Assembly (NCBI GenBank): GCA_003132205.1 | Contig: PKWY01000046.1 | Coordinates: forward strand, 107,467-171,466 | DNA: 64,000 nt | From: Acidimicrobiaceae bacterium | GTDB lineage: Bacteria; Actinomycetota; Acidimicrobiia; Acidimicrobiales; RAAP-2 | Reading direction: 5' to 3' | Shown: positions 24,839-32,397 of the stretch, in pieces | Numbering within the stretch: the first letter of the stretch is position 1 | How the letters are laid out: each line of letters begins with the position of its first letter | Translations under genes and position numbers: made by a program | The notes under the pieces: generated by a model | Database searches by the model: none | What the model was told of the DNA's origin: nothing | What the model saw: only the letters and a program-made list of their open reading frames with translations

Positions 24839-25965
24839 CAGCGCACGACCTCGCAGTTGCCGCGAAATTGCTCGGCAATCTCGGCGCTCAGAATGCGGTT
24901 CGTGTCGTCGTCGCCGGCCGGCGAGTCGGGGGCATCGGTGCGCGCTTCTGGCTCACGTAAAGGGCCACCTTTGTGTGCGATCGCGCGAAGTGCAACCTTC
25001 AGGTCGTAGCTCTTCATTCTGGCGACCTTGGCCTCCGAGAGGTCGGCGATCGCGGAGCGCGCCAGTGAAGGCAGCACCGAAATGTCACGTGGCGCTGAAG
25101 TTAGGTAGAAGTCGCCCAGGGCGCCGCTCGCCTCTTCGACGAGCTGGTCGACGTTGCCGCGCGACTTCGTGGCATTCGCGAGGCCCGCGCCACCTGGCAG
25201 ATAGTCCTTCCATGTCCCATCGCGAAAGAAATTCTCAGCGATCTTGGTGAACTGATGATCCTTGCCTTCACGACAGCGCGCGTAGGTCTGCGTCGCGAGC
25301 AGCACCTCGTCAAAGGGCGCTCCAGATTCGAGTAGTGCCTCGACGGCGCGCAGGCCAGCGACCTTGCGCTCTGATCGAGGGTAGATCTCCAACAACGACG
25401 CGACCAAGACGGAGCGAGGTTGCGGCGGCGCTTCAGCGTCAGCGGGCGACGGTGACGTGAGTTCACTTCTCTTCTCTTCACTTCTCTTCTCTTCACTTCT
25501 CTTAGGTTCAGCAGACACTTCAGCACTTGCTAAAGGGTCTGCTTCAGCAAGTGCTTCAACAGATGCTGAAGCACTTGCTTCAATGTTTGCCTGAGTATCA
25601 GGCTTCGGCTTCCGCGCCTCCCACGATTTTCGCCCTCCGCGCTCGCCCGCCTTGATCTTGGCCTCGCGCATCTTCTCAATGTCCGCGCTGGACTTATTCC
25701 ACTTCAGGAAACTCTCGATTGTGAAGGTGCCGTCGTCATTGCGGGCCCACAGTCCATTCGCGACGAGCTCGTCGACGAGAGGCGTCACATCATCGACCTT
25801 GTAGCACTCGCGCTTCACCTGTAGCAAGGTGAGGTGTCCATCGCTCTCGATCCGCTTCGCGACGCGCAGACCGGCCAGGTAGACCCACTCAGCGCCCATG
25901 CTGAGTGCCTCGATGCGAGGATCGTCTGAGAAGTGCACGTCGACGGCGACGAAGAGCTTGCTCAT
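24838..25965 (-). CDS. Replication initiation/organiser protein with winged-helix N-terminus
   Basis: A 375-residue protein. The N-terminal part (AVDVHFSDDPRIEALSMGAE, then LTLLQVKRECYKVDDVTPLV and DELVANGLW) is the winged helix seen in phage replisome organisers, with FTIESFLKWN closing it. A Lys/Arg-rich segment (ERGGRKSWEARKPK) and a low-complexity acidic linker follow; the C-terminal half is helical with no helicase motif. The DNA of the linker contains an iteron-like array, so the origin may lie inside the gene, as in lambda O. It overlaps the xis gene by four bases. Confidence 0.65.
   Translation of the reverse strand: MSKLFVAVDVHFSDDPRIEALSMGAEWVYLAGLRVAKRIESDGHLTLLQVKRECYKVDDVTPLVDELVANGLWARNDDGTFTIESFLKWNKSSADIEKMREAKIKAGERGGRKSWEARKPKPDTQANIEASASASVEALAEADPLASAEVSAEPKRSEEKRSEEKRSELTSPSPADAEAPPQPRSVLVASLLEIYPRSERKVAGLRAVEALLESGAPFDEVLLATQTYARCREGKDHQFTKIAENFFRDGTWKDYLPGGAGLANATKSRGNVDQLVEEASGALGDFYLTSAPRDISVLPSLARSAIADLSEAKVARMKSYDLKVALRAIAHKGGPLREPEARTDAPDSPAGDDDTNRILSAEIAEQFRGNCEVVR
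25462..25506. repeat. 15-bp tandem repeat in the replication gene
   Basis: The unit TTCACTTCTCTTCTC occurs at 25462 and 25477 and, with its last three bases changed, at 25492. One strand is pure purine for long runs, a feature of unwinding regions near origins. It encodes the SEEKRSEEKR linker. Confidence 0.7.
25522..25579. other. Iteron-like array, candidate replication origin
   Basis: Three ten-base sites lie at exact 24-base intervals: AGCACTTGCT at 25522, its reverse complement AGCAAGTGCT at 25546, and AGCACTTGCT at 25570. The last two share TGAAGCACTTGCT. Equal spacing plus the neighbouring purine-rich repeat make an origin bound by the encoded protein plausible. It is an inference from pattern. 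Confidence 0.5.
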
Positions 25966-26141
25966 TGAGCCACGGCCCAGGCGTTGACCTCGGTGAGCCG
26001 GTAGCGGAGATGGCGCCCGATCTTATGGGCCGGTGGGCCGACCTTGCGATATTTCCACGCGTAGATCGTCTCGACGGGAATCGCAAACATTGCGGCCAAC
26101 TCCACAGGGGTAAGCCAGGGATCGCTTGTCACGGTGGTCAT
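25962..26141 (-). CDS. AlpA/Xis-type excisionase with MerR-like helix-turn-helix
   Basis: A 59-residue protein: MTTVTSDPWLTPVELAAMFA, then IPVETIYAWKYRKVGPPAHK and IGRHLRYRLTEVNAWAV. The L-T-P-x-E-L-A start, the (T/E)IYxWK recognition helix and the G-x-x-L-R-Y-R wing are those of helix-turn-helix excisionases and AlpA regulators. Both ends overlap their neighbours by four bases. In islands of the PICI type such a gene directs excision and/or turns on the integration genes, which fits its place straight after the regulator. Confidence 0.85.
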   Translation of the reverse strand: MTTVTSDPWLTPVELAAMFAIPVETIYAWKYRKVGPPAHKIGRHLRYRLTEVNAWAVAQ

Positions 26142-26401
26142 TGCTGCATCTCCATCGTCGCGGCCAGCGCTGCGATCACGGTCCAGTATCGAACTGCGTG
26201 CTCACCGGTCGGCTCGCGCCGCCCGCGCTCCCATTGGCAGACCGACGACTTCGAAACGCCGCACGCTCGGCCGATTTCCGACAACGACGCACCTACCGCC
26301 AGGCGAACGCGTCGCCCGGTTCCGTCACGAGCGACTTGTCGCGCCGCAGTCAGCCTGATCAATACTTGTCCGTCGTCTAGGTGCTCGCCGTCGATATCCA
26401 T
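26138..26401 (-). CDS. Cro/CI-type (XRE) helix-turn-helix regulator
   Basis: An 87-residue protein. The HTH is ASLSEIGRACGVSKSSVCQW followed by ERGRREP, a textbook XRE motif (about residues 38-63). The protein is too short for an added protease or dimerisation domain, so it resembles Cro more than CI. It opens the leftward operon and faces the rightward integrase operon across a region with four similar palindromes. It probably regulates both. Confidence 0.85.
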   Translation of the reverse strand: MDIDGEHLDDGQVLIRLTAARQVARDGTGRRVRLAVGASLSEIGRACGVSKSSVCQWERGRREPTGEHAVRYWTVIAALAATMEMQQ

Positions 26402-26416
26402 TTGGCCAAGGTAGTG

Positions 26417-26515
26417 GTTTAGTCAACGTTCCGACGGCGTTTACTAATCACTCTTCTCAATCGTGAGATTGGATTTAGGAAACCCTGAGAGTTGTCACCC
26501 AATCGTTTACCAAAC
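26417..26515. promoter_or_regulatory. Divergent control region with four operator-like palindromes
   Basis: Four 11-base sites fit GTTT-N3-AAAC: GTTTAGTCAAC (26417), GTTTACTAATC (26439), ATTTAGGAAAC (26473) and the perfect GTTTACCAAAC (26505). All contain TTTA. They fill the 131-base gap between the HTH gene and the GTG start of the rightward operon, where a regulator of both promoters would bind. Confidence 0.6.
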
Positions 26516-26532
26516 GTGTTAACCTCTGTCGC

Positions 26533-27273
26533 GTGGAGATCATTAATCGCGACGGAGGAAGGTGGCCCGATCCAGAATTAGGGCCGTTCAATCTCTGGAC
26601 GACCTTCGCAATTGTTGACGGGCGCGCTGAGGTCGTAGGCGTCGAACTCTGGGCCGTCGATCCAGCTTCGTTGGAGAAGCGCGTGACGCATCTATCGAAG
26701 GCTCAAGCTCGGGAACACTGGCCGCGTCTTGACGATCCTGAATGGGATTCCCGAGAAGGCGTGATTCGATCAAACGACCTTCGACTACCACTCGGCAGGA
26801 TTGTTACCGACTACATGGAACGCCAACGCCGCCTCGCGCGGGCTGACCAGCACCCGGACTTCAAAGAGAAGGTTTTGAACGACGCCAAGCGATTTGGGCT
26901 CGTGTCGCCGGACTACAAGCCACTTCCAACAAATCCGAAACGCCAAGAGGCAACGCGGCGAATTCTCGAACTTGAAGATGACTCAGCGCCCAGAAAGCCT
27001 GGGCGACCGTCGCTGCCGTTGAGCGAATACTTGAGGGTGGCCGAAATCTATGTGCGCGCGTGCGAGAACAGATTGGACCCACTGCAAGAAATTTCGAACT
27101 TCGCTGAGAAGGAAATGTCGAAATCAAGTGCGGGAAAGATGATCTTTAAGTGCCGCAATGTGTATGGGTTGCTCACTAAGACAACGCGTGGTCGGTCCGG
27201 CGGAACTCTGACCGAGAAAGCGCTTCAACTGAGAAACGAAATCGATGCATCGAAATCAAAGGGGGAAAACTGA
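26533..27273 (+). CDS. Hypothetical protein linked to the integrase
   Basis: A 246-residue protein starting with GTG. The first half (INRDGGRWPDPELGPFNLWT, then VVGVELWAVDP) is beta-rich, and the second half has a helical region, SLPLSEYLRVAEIYVRACEN, then NFAEKEMSKSSAGKMIFKCR and YGLLTKTTRGRSGGTLTEKA, that could be a DNA-binding helix-turn-helix. Its stop overlaps the integrase ATG (TGATG). In phage islands this place is often taken by the master repressor (Stl-like), which is an attractive but unproven reading. Confidence 0.6.
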   Translation: MEIINRDGGRWPDPELGPFNLWTTFAIVDGRAEVVGVELWAVDPASLEKRVTHLSKAQAREHWPRLDDPEWDSREGVIRSNDLRLPLGRIVTDYMERQRRLARADQHPDFKEKVLNDAKRFGLVSPDYKPLPTNPKRQEATRRILELEDDSAPRKPGRPSLPLSEYLRVAEIYVRACENRLDPLQEISNFAEKEMSKSSAGKMIFKCRNVYGLLTKTTRGRSGGTLTEKALQLRNEIDASKSKGEN

Positions 27274-28418
27274 TGGCCACGACACCAGGCGTCAAGAAGC
27301 GAGGGGCAAAGTGGCAGGCAACCTATCGAGGCCCTGACGGACGTGAGCGCACGCGTTCATTCACACTGAAGGGCGATGCCAAGAAGTGGATCGAGGACGA
27401 ACGCTCCAAGATCAATCGCGGCGCGTGGATCGACGCGCGCTCAGGGCGCGCCACATTGCGCGAGTTTGCAGACCCCTGGTTGGATCGTCAACTTAATCTG
27501 GCGGTCAGGACGAAAGAGCTCTACAGGTATCTTCTCGACAAGCACACGCTGCCAACGTTCGGCGAAACGTCACTCGGCGCGTTGCGTCCGTCGATGATCG
27601 AAGCGTGGCACGGTCAACTCGCGCAAGCTCACCCGAGCACTGCGGCGAAGAGTTACCGGCTTCTGAGTCAGATAATGCGCGCGGCCGTCCGCGACAAATT
27701 GATCCACGAGAGCCCGTGCCAGTTGCCCGGTGGCGGAAAGGAAAGCGCCGCTGAGCGCCCTGTCGCCTCGATCGCGGAGGTTGACGCGATCGCCGGTGCG
27801 ATGCCCGCGCACCTACAGCTCGCTGTACTGCTCGCCGCCTGGTGCCAGTTACGACGTGGTGAGCTGCTAGGGCTACGTCGTCGAGACGTTGATCTGCTCC
27901 ACGCCACCGTTACCGTCGCCGTCACCCGCGTCAAGATGATGAGCGGCGAGATGATCGACAAGGCGCCGAAGTCCGACGCGGGCGTGCGAACGCTGGCCGT
28001 ACCGCCTCACGTGGTCCCAATCCTTGTTGAGCACCTGGAGCGGTTCGTCGAGATCGATGCCAGCGCACTGGTGTTCACGGGGCTGCTTGGCGAGCCATTG
28101 CGGGTCCGCCAACTCGACGGCGCGTGGCAAAGGGCACGAGCGACGATTGGCCGGAGCGACCTCCACTTTCACGATCTACGCCACTCGGGCTTGACCTGGA
28201 GCGCCGCTACGGGCGCCACCGTGGCGGAGCTGATGCGACGGGCCGGTCACGCCTCGCCCACTGCCGCACTTCGCTACCAGCACGCCACCGAGGACCGCGA
28301 CCGAGTGCTCGCTGATGCCCTTTCGGAACTCGTACCGCTTGCAAAAGTTTTGCGGCCTGCGGACTTTTCGCGGACTTGGGGAGCGTCTGACGACGCGGCC
28401 GCGAGGGAAGCGCTCTGA
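27273..28418 (+). CDS. int: Tyrosine-type site-specific integrase
   Basis: A 381-residue phage integrase. It has an N-terminal arm-binding part (KWQATYRGPDGRERTRSFTL), a core-binding SAM-like domain (about 60-150) and the catalytic domain. Catalytic residues are Arg194 in LRRGELLGL, His300 and Arg303 in HFHDLRHSG, His326 in RRAGHASP and Tyr335 in ALRYQHAT. It ends 16 bases before the tRNA-Leu gene it uses as target. The last 20 codons contain one of the candidate arm sites, so gene end and attachment site overlap. Confidence 0.95.
   Translation: MATTPGVKKRGAKWQATYRGPDGRERTRSFTLKGDAKKWIEDERSKINRGAWIDARSGRATLREFADPWLDRQLNLAVRTKELYRYLLDKHTLPTFGETSLGALRPSMIEAWHGQLAQAHPSTAAKSYRLLSQIMRAAVRDKLIHESPCQLPGGGKESAAERPVASIAEVDAIAGAMPAHLQLAVLLAAWCQLRRGELLGLRRRDVDLLHATVTVAVTRVKMMSGEMIDKAPKSDAGVRTLAVPPHVVPILVEHLERFVEIDASALVFTGLLGEPLRVRQLDGAWQRARATIGRSDLHFHDLRHSGLTWSAATGATVAELMRRAGHASPTAALRYQHATEDRDRVLADALSELVPLAKVLRPADFSRTWGASDDAAAREAL
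28358..28387. repeat. Candidate integrase arm site, right
   Basis: Identical to 19478-19507 and located inside the integrase reading frame, 47 bases from the att core. Two GCGGACTT copies lie 11 bases apart. Confidence 0.6.
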
Positions 28419-28434
28419 AAGCGCAATGATTCAT

Positions 28435-28521
28435 TGGTGTCGGAGGCGGGACTTGAACCCGCACGCCCCTAAGGGCACCAGCCCCTCAAGCTGGCGCGTC
28501 TGCCTATTCCGCCACTCCGAC
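28435..28521 (-). tRNA. tRNA-Leu(GAG), also attR of the element
   Basis: An 87-base class II tRNA with acceptor GTCGGAG/CTCCGAC, discriminator A and encoded CCA. The anticodon loop is TTGAGGG, anticodon GAG, so it reads CUC/CUU. It has a long variable arm and a T-loop with TTCAAGTC. The integrated element restores the 3' end, so the tRNA remains intact. Its last 63 bases equal attL. Confidence 0.95.
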
Positions 28522-28560
28522 GCGGATTCCCACTTTAGCCTGCCTAGGCCTTGCCGATGT

Positions 28561-30222
28561 TCAACTACCCTTGGGAAGTTGCTGCGAGGTCAACCAATCA
28601 ACCTCTTGATCTACCAGACCGGGAACCGAGATGCTGGGAGCGACCGTAGTAATGGAGTTGGACCACTCAACCAGCGAAGGTGCGGTAAAGAGCGGGCGTA
28701 TCCAGAAGTCGCCCATGATGTCTTGGTCAAGATCGAGCCAGGTCACAGACGCGGAAACCGGATTGAAGTTCTGAACCCCCGCTTTGAATAGTTTCGTGAA
28801 CAACTCTGAAGTGACGCCGCTCGAATAAGCGTCGAGATAGGCGGGTCCGCTCCACGACCGCGCGCTGTACGAAGCGGTGGTCGTCGTGGGCCTCATAAAG
28901 ATAGCCACGTCTGCGCTATTGGTCGCGGTCGCGCGGGCGGCGTCCTCGTCGGAGCCAACGACAAACGGGCGCACTGCTATGCCCCTGCTCTTCCACTGGG
29001 CTTCGATGTCCGCCGCCATCGCCCGATCGAGCGGCGAGGGACCAACGGCCACCCGTACATTCAGCAGCGCCCCCCCGGCGCTCTCCCAGCCTCGCGCCGA
29101 CATCGCGTAGCCGGCCTTCTTCAAGACCGCGACGGCGCACTTGGCGCAGTCAGCCAGCGCGCTGTTCTGGGTCTTCGACGTGATCGTCGTGGTCGTCGAC
29201 TGCGCCGAGGGGCCGTTGCCGCCACCACCCGGATAGGCGCTTTGACCCTGGGAGTACAATACGGAACTCGCGACCGAGGGAGAGAAGGTGACCGATCCGA
29301 AGAGTCCGTTTATCAGCGCTTGGCGGTTGAGCGACCAGCCGAGTCCCTCTCGCAACAGCAAGGAACTCGTGAGCGGACGATCTGGCGCGAACGTGATCTC
29401 GGCGACGTTGCTGGAGGTCCCGATGTGGCTGAGGACCGAGGGATGGATGCTCACCGCCTGGACCGTCGTCCGATTCACCTGAGTGGAATAGCCAACAAAG
29501 TACGCGCTCGGGCTCGCTGGGATGACACCGGAGTCGGTGAGGACGATTCGCTGGAAGCGACTCGGATTGAGCGTCCATTTCTTGTTGATCACCAGCACGA
29601 TCCGGTGGGCCGATGCCGTCACAAGGTTGTAGGGACCGAGCGTCGGACGCGCCAGAAAGCTCCTCCACGAGCAGCCGAGCGGCGTTCCCACGTCCTCGAC
29701 GTCTCGAAAGAGCAGATTCCATTCGGCATAGTCGGCGGAGAACGTCGCGGTGACGCTCAGCCCGTTGTTCGACTCGGAGAGCGACTTGATGTCCCGGTAG
29801 CCGTCGCTCTGGACACTGGCGAGCGCCTTCGCCTTCAGCCACCAGGCGACGAGGTCCACACCGTCGAAGGAGTCACCGTTGCTCCAATGCTGATGGGGAG
29901 AGATGGTGTAGACCACCGTCTCGGGCTTCAGGGAAATGAGCTCGGCCGACGCGATCGCTCCACCTTCGCCATAGAGGTTTCCGGTCTGGCTCGTGAGGAA
30001 GGCCGACGGTCGGATCAGGTCGAGCACGGCATTCGTGGTCGGCGTCGCCGCAGGGTCGAGGATCGTGCAGCCGTTGAAGGGACCCGGGAGCGAGAGGTTG
30101 AGGGTTCGTTCGACGCTGGCGATCAGGGATCCAGAGGCCGGCAGCGTCGAAATCGCCACCATCGTTGCGGCGACCAGGGCGCCCGCGCACAGTGCGCGAA
30201 TGGACGATCCGCGTGGGATCAT
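28561..30222 (-). CDS. ABC transporter substrate-binding protein, family 5
   Basis: A 553-residue exported protein. A signal peptide (basic start, then ALCAGALVAATMVAISTLPA) comes first. The family-5 (peptide/nickel) pattern follows: TVVYTISPHQHWSNGDSFDG, VDLVAWWLKAKAL, then LTSSLLLREGLGWSLNRQAL and a C-terminal DIEAQWKSRGI. No lipobox cysteine sits at the cleavage point, so lipid anchoring is not evident. It would capture oligopeptides outside the cell. The matching permease operon is at 42556-46355, so a link is possible but not shown. It is followed by the tRNA-Leu gene on the same strand. Confidence 0.85.
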   Translation of the reverse strand: MIPRGSSIRALCAGALVAATMVAISTLPASGSLIASVERTLNLSLPGPFNGCTILDPAATPTTNAVLDLIRPSAFLTSQTGNLYGEGGAIASAELISLKPETVVYTISPHQHWSNGDSFDGVDLVAWWLKAKALASVQSDGYRDIKSLSESNNGLSVTATFSADYAEWNLLFRDVEDVGTPLGCSWRSFLARPTLGPYNLVTASAHRIVLVINKKWTLNPSRFQRIVLTDSGVIPASPSAYFVGYSTQVNRTTVQAVSIHPSVLSHIGTSSNVAEITFAPDRPLTSSLLLREGLGWSLNRQALINGLFGSVTFSPSVASSVLYSQGQSAYPGGGGNGPSAQSTTTTITSKTQNSALADCAKCAVAVLKKAGYAMSARGWESAGGALLNVRVAVGPSPLDRAMAADIEAQWKSRGIAVRPFVVGSDEDAARATATNSADVAIFMRPTTTTASYSARSWSGPAYLDAYSSGVTSELFTKLFKAGVQNFNPVSASVTWLDLDQDIMGDFWIRPLFTAPSLVEWSNSITTVAPSISVPGLVDQEVDWLTSQQLPKGS

Positions 30223-30227
30223 TTCAG

Positions 30228-30458
30228 CTACTGCAAACGCAGGTCGAGTGTCAGTGTTGCGAAAGTGAAGATCAACGCCACTGCGATGGTTATGCGGTCG
30301 AGGTTGCGCTCGACGACGGTAGAACCTGAGGCCATAGCGCCCATGCTGCCGCCCATGAGGTCAGAAATGCCGCCGCCGCGTCCCGAGTGGAGCAGCACCA
30401 AGAAAATGAGACCCACGGCGGAAAGCGCCTCTATAACTACGAATGCCCAGGTGAACAT
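30228..30458 (-). CDS. secG: Protein translocase subunit SecG
   Basis: A 76-residue protein with two membrane helices (WAFVVIEALSAVGLIFLVLL and ITIAVALIFTFATLTL) joined by a Gly/Ser-rich loop (HSGRGGGISDLMGGSMGAMA). This is the standard SecG layout. SecG supports SecYE in protein export. It follows tpiA by 12 bases, and tpiA-secG adjacency is common in actinobacteria. Confidence 0.92.
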   Translation of the reverse strand: MFTWAFVVIEALSAVGLIFLVLLHSGRGGGISDLMGGSMGAMASGSTVVERNLDRITIAVALIFTFATLTLDLRLQ

Positions 30459-30470
30459 TACAACCTCCGA

Positions 30471-31256
30471 TTAGCGCTTGCCATCGTAGCATTCGTCACA
30501 CGACTGGATAATCGTCATGAACGAATCAGCCTTCAGGCTCGCACCACCCACGAGGAATCCATCGACGTTGCTCTCGGCGACTAATGACGACGCGTTGTCA
30601 CCGTTCACCGAGCCCCCGTAGAGGACACGGGCCTCGGAAAGCGACAATTTGAACAGAACCGAGCGTATGTGGCTGGTCATTTCGCCGACCTGCTCGGTCG
30701 AGGCGGTGAGTCCCGTGCCGATCGCCCAGATGGGCTCGTACGCGACGGTGACGAGCTCACGGTAGTTCTCGTCGAGCCCTTCGAGAGCGCTGTGCAGCTG
30801 GGCGGAGATGAACTCGTTCTGCCCGTCCTCTTCTCTGACTGATAACGCCTCGCCCACACAGAGCACCACCTTCACGCCGTTCTTCGCCACCGTGCGCAGC
30901 GTCGCAGCGACGACCTCGTCGGTCATCGCGTACATCGAGCGCCTCTCGGAGTGACCGACCAGCACCCACTGCACGTTCAGACGCTTCAGCATCGAGATGC
31001 TGACCTCGCCGGTGTGCGCTCCGTTGTCGTGGGCGCTGACGTGTTGGGCGCCGACGTCCATGGGTATACGTTCGGACTCGACGATCGAGGTCACGCTTCG
31101 GATGTCGACGAACGGCGGTGCCACCACGATGTCGGTGTGCTCGGCGGGCTTATTCTTGAGCATCACGCCGAGTTGCTGGCCGAGATGGACCGCCTCGACG
31201 TAGTCGAGGTTCATCTTCCAGTTGCCGATGACGAGTGGTTTCTTGGCGGTGGTCAT
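30471..31256 (-). CDS. tpiA: Triose-phosphate isomerase
   Basis: A 261-residue TIM barrel. Marks are GNWKMNL near residue 11 (catalytic Lys), GHSERRSM (catalytic His near 100) and AYEPIWAIGTG (catalytic Glu near 175), with the phosphate-binding YGGSVNGDNA loop near the end. It interconverts dihydroxyacetone phosphate and glyceraldehyde 3-phosphate. Its ATG directly follows the pgk stop, with no gap, so the two are translated together in the glycolytic operon. Confidence 0.97.
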   Translation of the reverse strand: MTTAKKPLVIGNWKMNLDYVEAVHLGQQLGVMLKNKPAEHTDIVVAPPFVDIRSVTSIVESERIPMDVGAQHVSAHDNGAHTGEVSISMLKRLNVQWVLVGHSERRSMYAMTDEVVAATLRTVAKNGVKVVLCVGEALSVREEDGQNEFISAQLHSALEGLDENYRELVTVAYEPIWAIGTGLTASTEQVGEMTSHIRSVLFKLSLSEARVLYGGSVNGDNASSLVAESNVDGFLVGGASLKADSFMTIIQSCDECYDGKR

Positions 31257-32393
31257 TTAGTTGAACGGGCTTTCACGCAGGGCCTTGAGGCCGGGTAGAT
31301 CCCCGAGCTCAACGAGCTCGAGCGACGCGCCACCGCCGGTTGAGACGAAACTGACGTCACCTTCAAGCCCGTAGGACTGCAGTGCGGCGACCGAGTCTCC
31401 CCCGCCGATCACCGAGACCGCGTCGGACGCTGCGACGGCCCTCGCCACCGCCTCGGTACCGGCGCTGAGACGGGGATCCTCGAAGACGCCCATCGGGCCG
31501 TTCCAGAGGATGGTTTTGGCCTTCGCGATCGCGTGGGCGAACGACGCGCACGCGAGGGGCCCGATGTCGAGCCCCACGAAGCCGTCGGGAATGTTGGCGT
31601 CGAACTCGATAACCTCGTCGGGGCCGCCGGCACTGCCGAAGCTGTCGCCGTCCTTCAGCCCGCGCGAATCCTCGGGGATTAAGACCTTCCCCTTCGCCAT
31701 CAGCTGCGCGCACTCTTCGAGGTAGGAAGCGTCGAAGAGTGACGATCCGATCGTGCGGCCCTGGGTTGCCTCGAAGGTAAAGGCCATGCCACCGCCAACG
31801 ATCACCGTGTCCGCGCGTTCGCTCAGCACCTTCACAATGCCCAGCTTGTCCTTCACCTTCGCGCCGCCGATGATCGCGAGAAACGGTCGGGCGGGACTCT
31901 CCAGCAGCGACTGGATCGTCGCGACCTCTCGTTGCAGGTTCGGTCCGGCCGCACTCGGCACGAGCAGCGGGGGGATCATGATCGACGCGTGCGCGCGGTG
32001 CGACGCACTGAACGCCTCGTTGATGTAGTAGTCGAAGCCGGCGACGAGCGACTCGCCGAAGGCGCGGTCGTTACTCTCCTCACCGGGATTGAAGCGGAGG
32101 TTCTCTAGCAGTTCCACTCGAGGGCACAGCTCTGCTAGGCGTGCGCGCACCGGCGCGACGCTGTACTTCGCCACTACCTGACCGCTGGGTCGACCGAAGT
32201 GCGTGCACGCGACGACGGTCGCTCCGCGCTCGAGGAGGTCCTCAAACAGCGGCACGGTCGCGCGGATTCGGAAGTCATCGGTCACCTTCAGCTGGCCGTC
32301 GATCTCGGCGACGGGCGTGTTGAAGTCGACGCGGACAAGCACCCGCTTGCCGGCGAGACTTCCCCAGCGTTCGTAGGACGGAAGCGTCGACAC
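31257..32393 (-). CDS. pgk: Phosphoglycerate kinase
   Basis: A 378-residue kinase, slightly shorter than the usual 390-415. N-terminal substrate residues are in KRVLVRVDFNTPV, with CTHFGRPSG and VELLENLRFNPGE. The C-terminal nucleotide domain has IIGGAKVKDKLGIV, NGPMGVFEDP and VIGGGDSVAAL. It makes ATP from 1,3-bisphosphoglycerate. It lies between gap and tpiA in the same direction with almost no space. Confidence 0.97.
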   Translation of the reverse strand: MSTLPSYERWGSLAGKRVLVRVDFNTPVAEIDGQLKVTDDFRIRATVPLFEDLLERGATVVACTHFGRPSGQVVAKYSVAPVRARLAELCPRVELLENLRFNPGEESNDRAFGESLVAGFDYYINEAFSASHRAHASIMIPPLLVPSAAGPNLQREVATIQSLLESPARPFLAIIGGAKVKDKLGIVKVLSERADTVIVGGGMAFTFEATQGRTIGSSLFDASYLEECAQLMAKGKVLIPEDSRGLKDGDSFGSAGGPDEVIEFDANIPDGFVGLDIGPLACASFAHAIAKAKTILWNGPMGVFEDPRLSAGTEAVARAVAASDAVSVIGGGDSVAALQSYGLEGDVSFVSTGGGASLELVELGDLPGLKALRESPFN

Positions 32394-32397
32394 CGGG

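Larger units (their letters stand above)
19326..28497. mobile_element. Integrated satellite-like (PICI-like) element in tRNA-Leu(GAG)
   Basis: About 9.1 kb lies between two identical 63-base sequences. The right one is the 3' part of an intact tRNA-Leu gene and the left one is a stranded copy. Inside are, from right to left, a tyrosine integrase and a linked 246-residue protein (rightward), then a leftward operon: HTH regulator, AlpA/Xis, replication protein, small unknown genes, RecT, TerS, TerL and a last small gene. Portal, capsid, tail, holin and endolysin genes are all absent. Most neighbouring stop and start codons overlap, so large deletions inside the operon are unlikely. The plan matches phage-inducible chromosomal islands. 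Confidence 0.85.

Noticed and set aside
29242-30474. 410-residue plus-strand frame opposite the substrate-binding protein
   Set aside because: Antisense shadow; Arg/Asp/Gly-rich with no motifs, while the other strand has a signal peptide and family-5 features.
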